NCBI RefSeq assembly: GCF_002105155.1
Contig: NW_019028987.1
Location: 364,501-428,500 of the forward strand
Origin: Lobosporangium transversale
Taxonomy: Eukaryota; Mortierellomycota; Mortierellomycetes; Mortierellales; Mortierellaceae
DNA: 64,000 nt
Direction: 5' to 3'
A program made the translations under genes and the position numbers. Below are positions 12,019 through 21,400 of this stretch, in pieces. The notes beneath the pieces are model-generated. The model was not told the DNA's origin. It was given only the letters and a program-made list of their open reading frames with translations, and did not search any database. Positions within the stretch are counted from its first letter, which is position 1. Each line of letters opens with the position of its first letter.

Positions 12019-15000
12019 TTAAAAAAGAGAGGGTGTGAATTCTCTGTTTGCAACTTCTTCCTGACCAACTTCTCTTTCTTCTTCCATCACCTCGTCCTCC
12101 ATCTCTGCTCCTTCTATCGCTGGTCTGTTCATCGCTGCTACTGTCGCAATATTCATTATCCCTCCAAAGATTAGCTCCTCTCCTTCCACTCGGATGTGTG
12201 GTGGATAGTTCCATTCCTGCAGAAACTTTTGAACATTGTTGTCATCATTGTCCTCATCCTCACTGTCGTCGTCAGCAACCTCTCCACTCTTCTGTCGCTC
12301 TCGCTCGACCTGATCCTTATAGTGCGCTCTTTCCCACTCCAGTTTGATGCGGTATCGCAGCGCTGCTATGGCTTTAGCCTTGAGGACGCCTTCTGGCACT
12401 GTTTCCTTGTCTCCCAACTTGCAGTAAGTCTTGAAAATCACTTGCGTGACAGTTGCATGTATGTGAATGACAACTGCAGGCAGCGACTTGACCTCGGGCC
12501 AGCATAGTTGGTCTTGTGCAGCATTATCACGAAGATCTAGCTCAGGCACTAATTCCTTTATCCATCCTCGACATGCGTTCCACAACTCTAGCACTTCTGG
12601 ACAGTCATGAAAGGCATGCCCTCGAGACTCAAAGGCTGCTGGTGCTCCATCTGTTCCACATCGTCGACAATCTGGAGAGACCGGGGTGTTGTACTTGTAC
12701 TTGCTCTTGATTCCATTCGTCTGGTAGACATGGTGTGCAACCAGGTACAGGTGGTGTCGCTCATTTGTATATCTGTGTTTGCTGTGCAACCGATCAGAGA
12801 AAAAGCGATCCCACTGTTTGTCAGGAATAGGAGTGTGCTGGATATTCGGCCATGGTTTGCGGTCCATGAACCTGATGTGCTTGTAGATTGGCGGGCGAAG
12901 GTAAATGCTACGAGAGACAGGCTTAGCTATCCAAGCTTTCAGCGCATTGCATTCAATATACTTACGAGCCTTCTTGACCGTGAATAGAGCCATGGGGACA
13001 TCTTTGCCAAAGACTGTCGTCAGTCCTCGAGCTTGAGCAAGTGCAGGAGGCACACGATCAGCAGGAGTGACCTTTCTTTTGACGTCCAGCTGTGCAAAAG
13101 CCTTGACAGCCTCAAAGACCGAGGTTCTTGCGCGTTGGATTTCAGTTCTATGGCGGATGTCAGTCGAGGCAAGAGGAGGAGCTTCCAAAAATTGTTCTGT
13201 CTGTTGGACAGAGGTCTTTCTGTAGTACGATTGGGCCATGTCTGTGAATATAGGCTTCCATCGTGCATCCTGTAGCTGCCATCGAGCCATCCATTTAGCC
13301 ATGAGTGCCTGGCACTGGGTCCTAGGGTCAATTAGGTTCCAGCCTCCCTTGTTCTTGGGTCGGCGATACCATGCCAGCGAGACTCGAGAAACTTGATCAT
13401 TCCACAAAATCTTCTTTGTCAACCTGTCAATCGACTTGAAGAAGTTTGGAGAAAAGGAGTAGAAAGGAGCAACGTGCCAAAGCTTGGAAAGAAAGTAAGT
13501 GTTGGCAACCGTCACTCGTCCTTGAAAGGAGAGACGTCGAAAGCGCCAGGTGCTAACCGTCGTCTGCATTGTTTGTAGGAGAGCTCGCTCAATGACTGGC
13601 AGGTCGCGACCTTTAGCTTGGATAACCACGCCGAGATGAACAAAAGGTTCATTAAAGGGACGAGCAATGAAGCCATTAAGGTGGATCACCATCGTAGCAT
13701 TCGCCGTGAACGGGATCAGAGCCGTCTTTTGTCTGTTCACCTTGGCACCAGACGCATACTCATGCAGCTCGATAGCACGCAACACATGCTGTTCGTCTCC
13801 TGGAGCAACACCAAGCGTCGTATCATCAGCAAAAGCAGCCACTTTAAAAGGAATACCAACAGTAGGAATGCCCGTCGCGTGATGCTCATAGTACAGAAGA
13901 AAAGGTTCCAAGACAAAGTTGAACAGGAGCGGAGCCAGAGGATCACCTTGACGCAAGCCTCTGCGTGCCTGATACGGATTCGATTGGTTTCTGTTCATGA
14001 CAATGGTGGCAGAGAGATCAGAGTAGCAGCTTCGCACCCAGGAACGAATGCGAGGGCCAAAGCCAAAGGCCTCTAGGACTCGATGCATATATGACCACTC
14101 GACACGATCGTACGCTTTTTCTTGATCAAGGGAGAGAATAGCAGCATCTCCTTTATCTCCAGACTGAAGAGAGAGAGCCACTAGTTCTAGCAACCTGACA
14201 TTGTCATGACCTTGTCGTCCTGGAATAAAGCCAGTTTGCCATTCACCTATAACCTGTTTAGCTGCAGGATTGATGCGATTAGTCAGAGCCTTGGTGAAGA
14301 TCTTGTAATCACATTGAGTCAGAGAGATGGGACGATAGTTTTGCATCAGTTCATTGTCACCCTTCTTGAAGATCAACGTTGTCAAGGCTTTCCGGTGAGA
14401 GACTGGGAGGTCACCACCTTCGACATCAACACTGTTAACGACTTCGAGCAATATAGGAGCCAATTCTCTCTTGAAGGTCTTGTAGAATTCGTAAGGAAGA
14501 CCATCGGAACCAGGCGAGGATCTATCAGCCATCGAGTCTATAGAGGCTTCAATCTCCTGAAGAGAGATATCAGCATCAAGACTAGTGGTGAGAGCGGGAG
14601 GAATCCTGTCGGTGATTTCAGCCAACAAGAGATCCTGGGCGGCCTCGTCAGTGTGTCCAGAGGTGTATAGCTTCTCGTAGAAGGAGCGTGCTATTTCCTC
14701 CATTCCTTGTTGCAGAGTTGTGCGGTTGCCGGAACTGTCCTTGAGCGACAAGATAGAGCGCTTTGCATAGCCTTTCTTGAGCTTTTTGGTAAATTGCGGC
14801 GAGGCTCGTTCACCTTCTTCAATCCATTCGATCTTGGACAGAGTGATGTCTCGTTCCATGCGATACGCTTCATGTTTCCGTAGTTGCTCCCTCGCTTCGA
14901 AAAGATTGCTTATGGCGTCAGGGTCGTTTGGCTGGTTATCAAGGGCAAGATCAGCCTCTTTCAGAGTCTTTTGGAGGTCGATTCTTACCCTAGTGTCATT

Positions 15001-16074
15001 GAAGCGCTTCTTTTTGCGATATCGTAGTCCTGCAAACAAGCACTTTTTCTTACAGTCATCCCAAAACTCTCCAGCGGACTGAAAAAGAGTAGGATGAGAG
15101 GCGCGTTTCCTCAGACAGCGAGATATAAGGGAGCGGATCTCGGTTTGGAAAGCAGGGTCGCGTAAGATTCGAGTGTCAAGGATGAGGACTGGCTTTGTGA
15201 TCACTGCCGGATTCCGTGCTGCTGCTGCTGTTGGCTCATCATCATCGTCGTTACCAGTAGGCAGGGCAGGCATGGGTCGAGGCGGAGGGTTTGGACGTTT
15301 GGAGGTGTTTATCACAACTTCAACGATCCTGTGATCAGTCTTGATAATCGGCATAGTAGAGACCTTGTAACTAGAAACAGTGGGCAAGAGAGCATGAGAG
15401 ACCATAATATAGTCAATCCTTGTCATGGTGCACCATCTAAGTCTCGAAACATGAGTGAAGTGGGTCTCGACAATATCTCCAGCGGGATCTCTAGAAGGAG
15501 GAGGGGCAACATCGATCACACCTAGTCTTGTAAAGAGTGGACCAAGGCGAGGCCAGCGGGTGGCTCTAACATCGTTGGTGGGAGGGTTGCGGTCTAGTGT
15601 AGTGCTGGTGACAGAGTTGAAGTCACCAAGGGCAACGAGAGGGTAGTCATCTTGCGTAAGGAGTTCATCAGGAAATTCTTCAATAAACTCTGAAAGGGAG
15701 ACATCCGAAACATATGAACTCGGGACATAAATGTTGATCATGCGAAGACGTTCATCCATGTTGTCATCGACATACAGATCGATCGCTAAAATACGTCCAT
15801 TGAGAAAGTCTTGTTTTAGAGTGTAGAAGAGACGAGGGTTGTTGATGAGGATCGCACAATGCTTTGTAAACACTGCTTTTCCTGCACCCCATTCTCTTGT
15901 CCACTGATTATTTTTGACTGTTGTCCATTGCGGATGCTGGGTATCTGTTTCCTGCAAAGCAATGACATCGTATGGCTGAGTCTTGAGCCATTGGAAGAGC
16001 GTCCTTCGTTTTTCTTGGTTGAAAATTGAACAGACGTTGAGTGTGCATACTTTTAGATTTTCAAAATCAATCAT
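12019..16074 (-). CDS. LINE ORF2: AP endonuclease / reverse transcriptase / zinc finger
   Basis: 1351 residues, uninterrupted. The N-terminal ~260 residues form an exonuclease-endonuclease-phosphatase domain: ALQET, VALGDFNSV, TRIDYIMVS and KTDHRIVEV correspond to the metal-binding and catalytic positions of AP-type endonucleases. The central reverse transcriptase shows LSLDQEKAYDRVEW, RRGLRQGDPLAPLLF and the catalytic AFADD box. The C-terminal part carries a CRRC...H....C zinc-finger-like cluster (CRRCGTDGAP ... GHAFHDC). The enzyme would nick the target and copy the element by target-primed reverse transcription. The insertion site, first nick 14 bp upstream of tRNA-Ile, implies site specificity, probably set by the endonuclease or C-terminal region. 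The last ~60 residues are acidic and then variable. Confidence 0.93.
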   Translation of the reverse strand: MIDFENLKVCTLNVCSIFNQEKRRTLFQWLKTQPYDVIALQETDTQHPQWTTVKNNQWTREWGAGKAVFTKHCAILINNPRLFYTLKQDFLNGRILAIDLYVDDNMDERLRMINIYVPSSYVSDVSLSEFIEEFPDELLTQDDYPLVALGDFNSVTSTTLDRNPPTNDVRATRWPRLGPLFTRLGVIDVAPPPSRDPAGDIVETHFTHVSRLRWCTMTRIDYIMVSHALLPTVSSYKVSTMPIIKTDHRIVEVVINTSKRPNPPPRPMPALPTGNDDDDEPTAAAARNPAVITKPVLILDTRILRDPAFQTEIRSLISRCLRKRASHPTLFQSAGEFWDDCKKKCLFAGLRYRKKKRFNDTRVRIDLQKTLKEADLALDNQPNDPDAISNLFEAREQLRKHEAYRMERDITLSKIEWIEEGERASPQFTKKLKKGYAKRSILSLKDSSGNRTTLQQGMEEIARSFYEKLYTSGHTDEAAQDLLLAEITDRIPPALTTSLDADISLQEIEASIDSMADRSSPGSDGLPYEFYKTFKRELAPILLEVVNSVDVEGGDLPVSHRKALTTLIFKKGDNELMQNYRPISLTQCDYKIFTKALTNRINPAAKQVIGEWQTGFIPGRQGHDNVRLLELVALSLQSGDKGDAAILSLDQEKAYDRVEWSYMHRVLEAFGFGPRIRSWVRSCYSDLSATIVMNRNQSNPYQARRGLRQGDPLAPLLFNFVLEPFLLYYEHHATGIPTVGIPFKVAAFADDTTLGVAPGDEQHVLRAIELHEYASGAKVNRQKTALIPFTANATMVIHLNGFIARPFNEPFVHLGVVIQAKGRDLPVIERALLQTMQTTVSTWRFRRLSFQGRVTVANTYFLSKLWHVAPFYSFSPNFFKSIDRLTKKILWNDQVSRVSLAWYRRPKNKGGWNLIDPRTQCQALMAKWMARWQLQDARWKPIFTDMAQSYYRKTSVQQTEQFLEAPPLASTDIRHRTEIQRARTSVFEAVKAFAQLDVKRKVTPADRVPPALAQARGLTTVFGKDVPMALFTVKKARKYIECNALKAWIAKPVSRSIYLRPPIYKHIRFMDRKPWPNIQHTPIPDKQWDRFFSDRLHSKHRYTNERHHLYLVAHHVYQTNGIKSKYKYNTPVSPDCRRCGTDGAPAAFESRGHAFHDCPEVLELWNACRGWIKELVPELDLRDNAAQDQLCWPEVKSLPAVVIHIHATVTQVIFKTYCKLGDKETVPEGVLKAKAIAALRYRIKLEWERAHYKDQVERERQKSGEVADDDSEDEDNDDNNVQKFLQEWNYPPHIRVEGEELIFGGIMNIATVAAMNRPAIEGAEMEDEVMEEEREVGQEEVANREFTPSLF

Positions 16075-16206
16075 TGATTAAAAAAATAGTGAAAGCATAC
16101 GGTTCTTGTGAGGGGAGCAAGGCACGCAAAGGGAGTTTGAGTCTTTTTTTTTTTTTTTTTTTTTTTTTTAAGACTGAGTGACTTCCTGGCCCGCTCCCCA
16201 GGGCAA

Positions 16207-17883
16207 TTATCTAGCATCGTTGTTCTTTGCAGTAGGTGTTCTCGAAGGTCGCGAGGCCTTCGAGACGGTGAGAGGGTCAACGAAGGTCCGCTTCAGCCTT
16301 GACGAGACCGCTGATACTGCTTTGCCAGAGACTTGGCGAGGCTTGGTTGGCGTCAGTACTGTTTCTGATCCTTCTTCTTGCATGGTATCCATCTCAGAGT
16401 CCTCAACAATGGGGATAGCCGAGGGGACAGGGAGGGGAGGAGCAGGGGAGGAGGAGGAGGAGGAGGAGGAGGAGTCAAGATGTTCTTCTATGGTCTTTTC
16501 GGTAGTCAAGTCCATTTCTTCGTCTCTAACAATGGCATCAGTTGAGGAGACGGAAAGAGGCTCCGGCAGCGGCGCCGTCTCAGCTGCACTAGGTGCCTCT
16601 GGAGACTGATCCACAGACGCATGTGTATCTGCAGGACCTGAGGTGACATCTTGTGTTGAGGAAGAAGGAGAAGCGGCAGCATCAGCTACCTTGATCTCTT
16701 CTATCAAAACAGTTGGCTCCTGTTGTGTGGGACCGGAAGATACGGGGGCGGGGGCAGAGGTGCTCTCCTTGGTGTTGAGTTTGCGAGCGGTAATCTTCTT
16801 CCTTGGGACATCACTTTCCGATGCCGAAGTTGAGCCTGTGCTCCGCGAAGAAGTCCTCTTTGCTGCCTTTTTCCTCTTGGTGGAGGTGACAGTTGTCCAT
16901 TCCTCCTTGTCGGAGGATGGGGTGTCCTTATTGACCTTGGGACCCTTGGTAGCCTTGGGACCCTTGGTAGCCTTGGGAGCTTGAGGGACCGCAGGAGGGG
17001 CCCTTGCGGGCGCGTTCGCAGGCAAGAACGCGCGAGCCATAATGACTCTTTTAGGGGCCGAGAGGAGATCGAACTCGGGTGGTTGGGGGCAGGACTGCTT
17101 GACGTGGTTCTCCTCACCACACTTGTAGCAGTACTGGGGCCCATACCAGTGGAAAAGCGTGTTAATACCCTCAGCTTGGGCCACGCGGGGGATAAGGAGG
17201 TCTCGAGGGGAGTCCCCAGAGAGCTCTAACACAAATTCGAAGGAAGGGAGCAAAAGAGTCTCCGATCCCTTGACGTAATGGAACTTGGTGTGGATTACAC
17301 GGCCAAATTTACCAAAGATATTTTTGATATACTCCAGACGATCCTCCGGAGTAGAGAGGGTGATTCGGTCAACCCGAATCCTGAGTCGGCTTCCTGTGGA
17401 ATGGACCGTATGGTATGCTCTGACAGGAGCAGGATTGCAGGGGAGAGGAGGAGACGCAATGGCCTCGTCCACCTCTTTTTGTGTCCTCACGAGAACCACT
17501 ACGACCCCTGGGACAACAGGGTCAAGACCAACTGCCTTGGGGAAAGCCAGGCGAATGGCCTCCACCACGTCAGAGACGAGGTGAGTCTTCCTGTCATACT
17601 TGACAGCGAAGGTGGTGGGAGCGTGGTGTGGGGTGAAAAACACAGAGTGCTCCTCAACCTCTGTGCTGAACGCACGGACAACTGCGTTCTTACGAAGTGC
17701 ATTCCAACTGGTCTGCACTTCTTTCTTGGATAAGCTTTTGCGGGCCATCTCCGCAAAGCTCAGGGACTGCTTAATTTTATTGTTTTTTACTACATCCCCT
17801 GCCTGAGCCAGGGGATCGTGTCCCTCATCTACCTCATTCGAGGAAGACGGAGGGGGAGATGGCGGTGGAAGTCGATCCGCCAT
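16207..17883 (-). CDS. LINE ORF1: gag-like nucleic-acid-binding protein with CCHC knuckle
   Basis: 558 residues from the ATG at 17883 (MADRLPPPSPPP); a further in-frame upstream ATG at 17985 lies in the 5' UTR and is less likely. One CCHC zinc knuckle CYKCGEENHVKQSC sits near the middle, preceded by an RRM/esterase-like alpha-beta segment (RIRVDRITL, YIKNIFGKFGRVI) and followed by a Lys/Pro (KATKGPK repeats) and Ser/Glu-rich tail. This organisation is usual for ORF1p that coats LINE RNA. A 132-nt gap containing a long A-run (sense strand) separates it from ORF2. A diverged fragment of the N-terminal part lies at 44500-44706. Confidence 0.88.
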   Translation of the reverse strand: MADRLPPPSPPPSSSNEVDEGHDPLAQAGDVVKNNKIKQSLSFAEMARKSLSKKEVQTSWNALRKNAVVRAFSTEVEEHSVFFTPHHAPTTFAVKYDRKTHLVSDVVEAIRLAFPKAVGLDPVVPGVVVVLVRTQKEVDEAIASPPLPCNPAPVRAYHTVHSTGSRLRIRVDRITLSTPEDRLEYIKNIFGKFGRVIHTKFHYVKGSETLLLPSFEFVLELSGDSPRDLLIPRVAQAEGINTLFHWYGPQYCYKCGEENHVKQSCPQPPEFDLLSAPKRVIMARAFLPANAPARAPPAVPQAPKATKGPKATKGPKVNKDTPSSDKEEWTTVTSTKRKKAAKRTSSRSTGSTSASESDVPRKKITARKLNTKESTSAPAPVSSGPTQQEPTVLIEEIKVADAAASPSSSTQDVTSGPADTHASVDQSPEAPSAAETAPLPEPLSVSSTDAIVRDEEMDLTTEKTIEEHLDSSSSSSSSSPAPPLPVPSAIPIVEDSEMDTMQEEGSETVLTPTKPRQVSGKAVSAVSSRLKRTFVDPLTVSKASRPSRTPTAKNNDAR

Positions 17884-18032
17884 TAGATGAAGGGGAAGGG
17901 GGAGATAAAAGTAAGAGAATAGGCCTATCCGTTGGACTGACCGTTGCGAATTGGCTGAGTAAATTAAGTATTTCTTTATTTGCAAAAGGCAACCACAATT
18001 TTATTAAAAAATTTATGGTAGGAAGGAAAGGT

Positions 18033-18071
18033 GCTCTACCGACTAAGCTAAACGAGCCTCCGATGGAGGTT
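18033..18071. repeat. 39-bp target-site duplication, copy B
   Basis: Identical to 10402-10440. It carries the first 25 bases of tRNA-Ile (A box only) plus 14 bp upstream. It lies between the 5' end of LINE-1 and the 3' LTR of the Ty3 element. Confidence 0.93.
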
Positions 18072-18457
18072 TGAAAAAATCACTGTCTTAAGAACCGGGG
18101 GGTTATACTGAGATGCCCTTAAAAACCGCAACGAGACGCAAATACATAGAACACACTGAAGTGTTGTACCAAGATAAAGGTCTTTATTAGTTTATGATAC
18201 ATATAATACTATACAAGTAACTAGTGCTGAGATGAATGAGGTTGCATACCTGAAGTGTTGTACCAAGATAAAGGTAAGGAACACTTCAGGGACGGAGAGT
18301 CCACTATTTATTATAGCGGGGAGGATCGGGTGGCTGAGCTCACGTCCAGGCAGGACGGGGTGGGTTTGAGGGTACCACTATAGGTATACCTCTGGTCCTA
18401 CCTACCATGACGTCACTTGTTATAGGACTTGAGCTTAAGTTGCCTCGATTTAGGACA
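18072..18457 (-). repeat. 3' LTR of Ty3 element
   Basis: 386 bp. The last ~115 bp of the gag-pol frame (to the stop at 18340) run into this LTR. Internally it repeats a ~24-bp word (gaagtgttgtaccaagataa...) twice. Confidence 0.92.
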
Positions 18458-21400
18458 GACTCCCCACGAGAAATCCAAGCCGCCCCTGCGGCGTCAATCT
18501 TTGGATTGGGCCTTGAGAGGGAACGTGGTGGTCGCGCAGGAGGGGGCGATGCGGTAGCTGCGGGCCTTGCTGATGATGATGGGGCCGTTGTACGCGATGA
18601 ACCTTCGAGGGGTATGGGTTGCACTGCTGTACCTACTTCTGGCTCCGACTGAGGCCCTCGCTCGTCTTCTTCTTGAATGGTCTCCATGGGGATGGTGAGT
18701 TCATCGCGACTGTTGCGGGTTTTATACCATGCGCGCGTCGGTTCTGGACTACCCGCGGGTAGATTCACTGGCTTCAGACGGTCTTTATGCACAAGGTCCA
18801 TTTTCGCTTTTCCATCGGGCCAGATAAGCTTGTAGGCGCCAAAAGGGGTAATCGTCTCGACACGCAATGGTCCATACCAAGGGTATTCAAATTTCCTTTT
18901 CGCTATGTTTTTTACTAAAACCCAGTCGCCAATCTCGTACACTTGCCTCGGAGCTTCGGGGTCGATGTCATGTCTCTCATTATACCTTTCCTCCATGAGC
19001 CTTGCGGCTTCCTGTTGCCGCTCCTCGTTTGATAGCCTCTCAAGTCTCAATCTTTCAAGCTCGGCCTCTCTCGCGGCTTGAACCTCTGTAAAAACCGCTC
19101 CATCGAATACATAAGGACGAGTGAGGTCGCCAGGTATCGTGGGCTCGATTCCATAGACTAGGTAGAATGGTGACTTCTTAGATACGCTATGTATTCTGGT
19201 GCGGCAGGCGAAAAGTGCCTGATCTAGAAAGAGGTCCCACTTGTGCTTCATCTTATCACCGACGTATTTTGTTAATGCGGCGCCGAGGATGCCATTGGTG
19301 CGTTCGGTTTTGCCATTTGTGCGCGGGTGATACGCGGAGGTGAGCCGGTGTTTAACTTTCATCTTCTTAAGATATTCTCGCAGGACCTCTGACATGAACT
19401 GACTGCCTCTATCGGAAATCAGCTCTGCGGGGCAACCAAAGTTCATGACAATTTCCTCATAAATGAAATTTGAGACTGTCTCGGCAGTGGCGTCAGGCGT
19501 AGCTTTGGCTATTGTCCAGCTAGTAGCGTAATCTACAGCGACTATTATCCACATGTTTCCATTCTTAGTCTTGGGACAGCGTCCGATGAAATCGATACCC
19601 CAGCGTTGGAAGGGTTTAGCCACCGAGAAAGTGTGGAGAGGTTCGGTGACCGTTGCTCCTCCGCGAGTCAGCTGGCATTCCTTGCAAGTACGGCATGCTT
19701 CTTGAATGCTCTCACGCATACGAGGCCACCAATATCTAGGCTGGATGCGTTCAAATAAGCCTTGCGCACCGGGGTGTCCCATACTTTCATGCATTTTGGC
19801 CATGTAATCTGCGCGCCGAGCGAAATTTAAAAATTCTACTTGCGTATCACCCATCACTCTAAACACTTTCCCGTCTTCCACCACAAAATTATCCTCTTCC
19901 TCCCTCATTAAACCTAGGAAGTCCTGGTGTGCGGGGTCAGCGAGGGTGCCCGTTTCCTTATACTCGACCATTAATAGAGGCCAATCCATATCTTCCAATG
20001 TCTCGTCAAACTCTGTCTCTTCCATGGCCATCAATAATGCCTCCTCGAACGCCTCAACACCTGCGTCGTGGTTACTCTCTTTTATTCCGAGCTCCCCGTT
20101 GGCGAGTTCCATGAAGTTGCAGGTGACGTCCTTGGTATTCTCCTCATTAGGCCTAGAAAGAGCATCGGCAACAGGGTTATCCTTGCCCGGACGATAGATG
20201 ATAACATGATCTTGTTGCTCCATGTGTTGGCTCCATCCCGCCATGCGTCTGCTCATGCCTTTTTGTCGTTTTAAGAACACCAAACTGTGATTGTCGGTCA
20301 AGATGTTGACTGTTCTGCCCTGGATATAAGTACGCCATTCGTCGCAAGCGCGCACAATTGCATACAATTCGCGCTCATGTGTTGGCCATTTCTGCTGACC
20401 CTCATCTAATTTCCTCGACATGAAAGCGATAGGGTGCATTTCCTTCAGGCCATTTGAACCAAAGTCCTGACTCAGGACGGCGCCAATGGCAGTGAGGGAC
20501 GCATCAGTCTCGATGAAAAAGGGGCGAGAAAAATCGGCAAGGCGTAGAACGGGAGCTGAGGCGAGGGCTTGCTTGAGGTCGTCGAAGGCAGCTTGTTCTC
20601 TCTCGCCCCACGGCGAGGGGAGAGGTCTGGTCTTGATTTTGTTGTTGTCTTTTTCTTTTGTGAGATCTGTGAGGGGAGCGGCCCGAGAGGCATAATTTTT
20701 AATAAATTTGCGGTAGTAGCCAGCCATACCTAAAAATCGACGAACCTCTTGAACATTGGTGGGCGCCGTCAATGATTGGATGCTTTCTGTCTTTGAGGGG
20801 TCGACTTTCAAGCCTTCACCGCTCACAACGTGGCCTAAGAAGAGGAGTTCAGGCTTGCCGAATTCGCATTTGGACATCTTGACCTTGAGTTGATATTTCG
20901 CCAGACGTTCAAGTACCCAACGCAAATGTTCCTTATGGTCCTCAGGGTTGCGACTGAATACTAGGATATCATCCATGAAGACTAAACAAAATTTATCTAG
21001 ACCGCCTTGCAGAACTTCATTCATCATCCCCTGGAAGGACGCAGGTGCGTTAGTCAAACCAAAAGGCATCACCAAATATTCAAAGTGACCATAGCGGGTA
21101 CCAAAAGCGGTCTTTTCCACGTCGCTGGGGTTAACTCGAATCTGATTGAAGCCTGATTGCAAATCGAGTTTAGAAAACTCGGTTGCACCTGAGAGTCGGT
21201 CGAAGAATTCATCAATGAGTGGCAGAGGGTACTTATTCTTGACGGTAATTGCATTGAGCGCGCGGTAGTCTACACACAGACGGAGGCTTCCGTCTTTCTT
21301 CCTAGCGAATACAACGGGCGCTGACCAAGGGGAAATACTGGGCCGAATGAAGCCTTTCTTCTGCAGCTCTTCTAATTGCTCCTTTAATGCATCCAGTTCC

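Larger units (their letters stand above)
10441..18032 (-). mobile_element. Full-length tRNA-targeted LINE (Tx1/L1-like), copy LINE-1
   Basis: 7.59 kb non-LTR retrotransposon read on the minus strand. It has a ~150-bp 5' UTR, ORF1 (gag-like, CCHC), ORF2 (AP endonuclease, reverse transcriptase, zinc finger) and a 1.58-kb 3' region that holds a convergent plus-strand gene (ORFa). The minus-strand 3' end reads ccagaaataaa and joins the tRNA upstream sequence directly. A perfect 39-bp direct repeat flanks the insertion (10402-10440 and 18033-18071). The left copy reconstitutes the whole tRNA-Ile gene, while the right copy has only its first 25 bases. Both long ORFs are open, so this copy may be active. 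The clade is inferred from the domain order and the FADD and RQGDPL motifs. Confidence 0.92.

Noticed and set aside
12048-12987. Plus-strand frames over the LINE
   Set aside because: Shadows of ORF2, whose motifs are unmistakable on the minus strand.
18033-18071. Additional tRNA gene
   Set aside because: Only the first 25 bases of tRNA-Ile with the A box; no anticodon loop, T-arm or B box. Same for 25203-25241.
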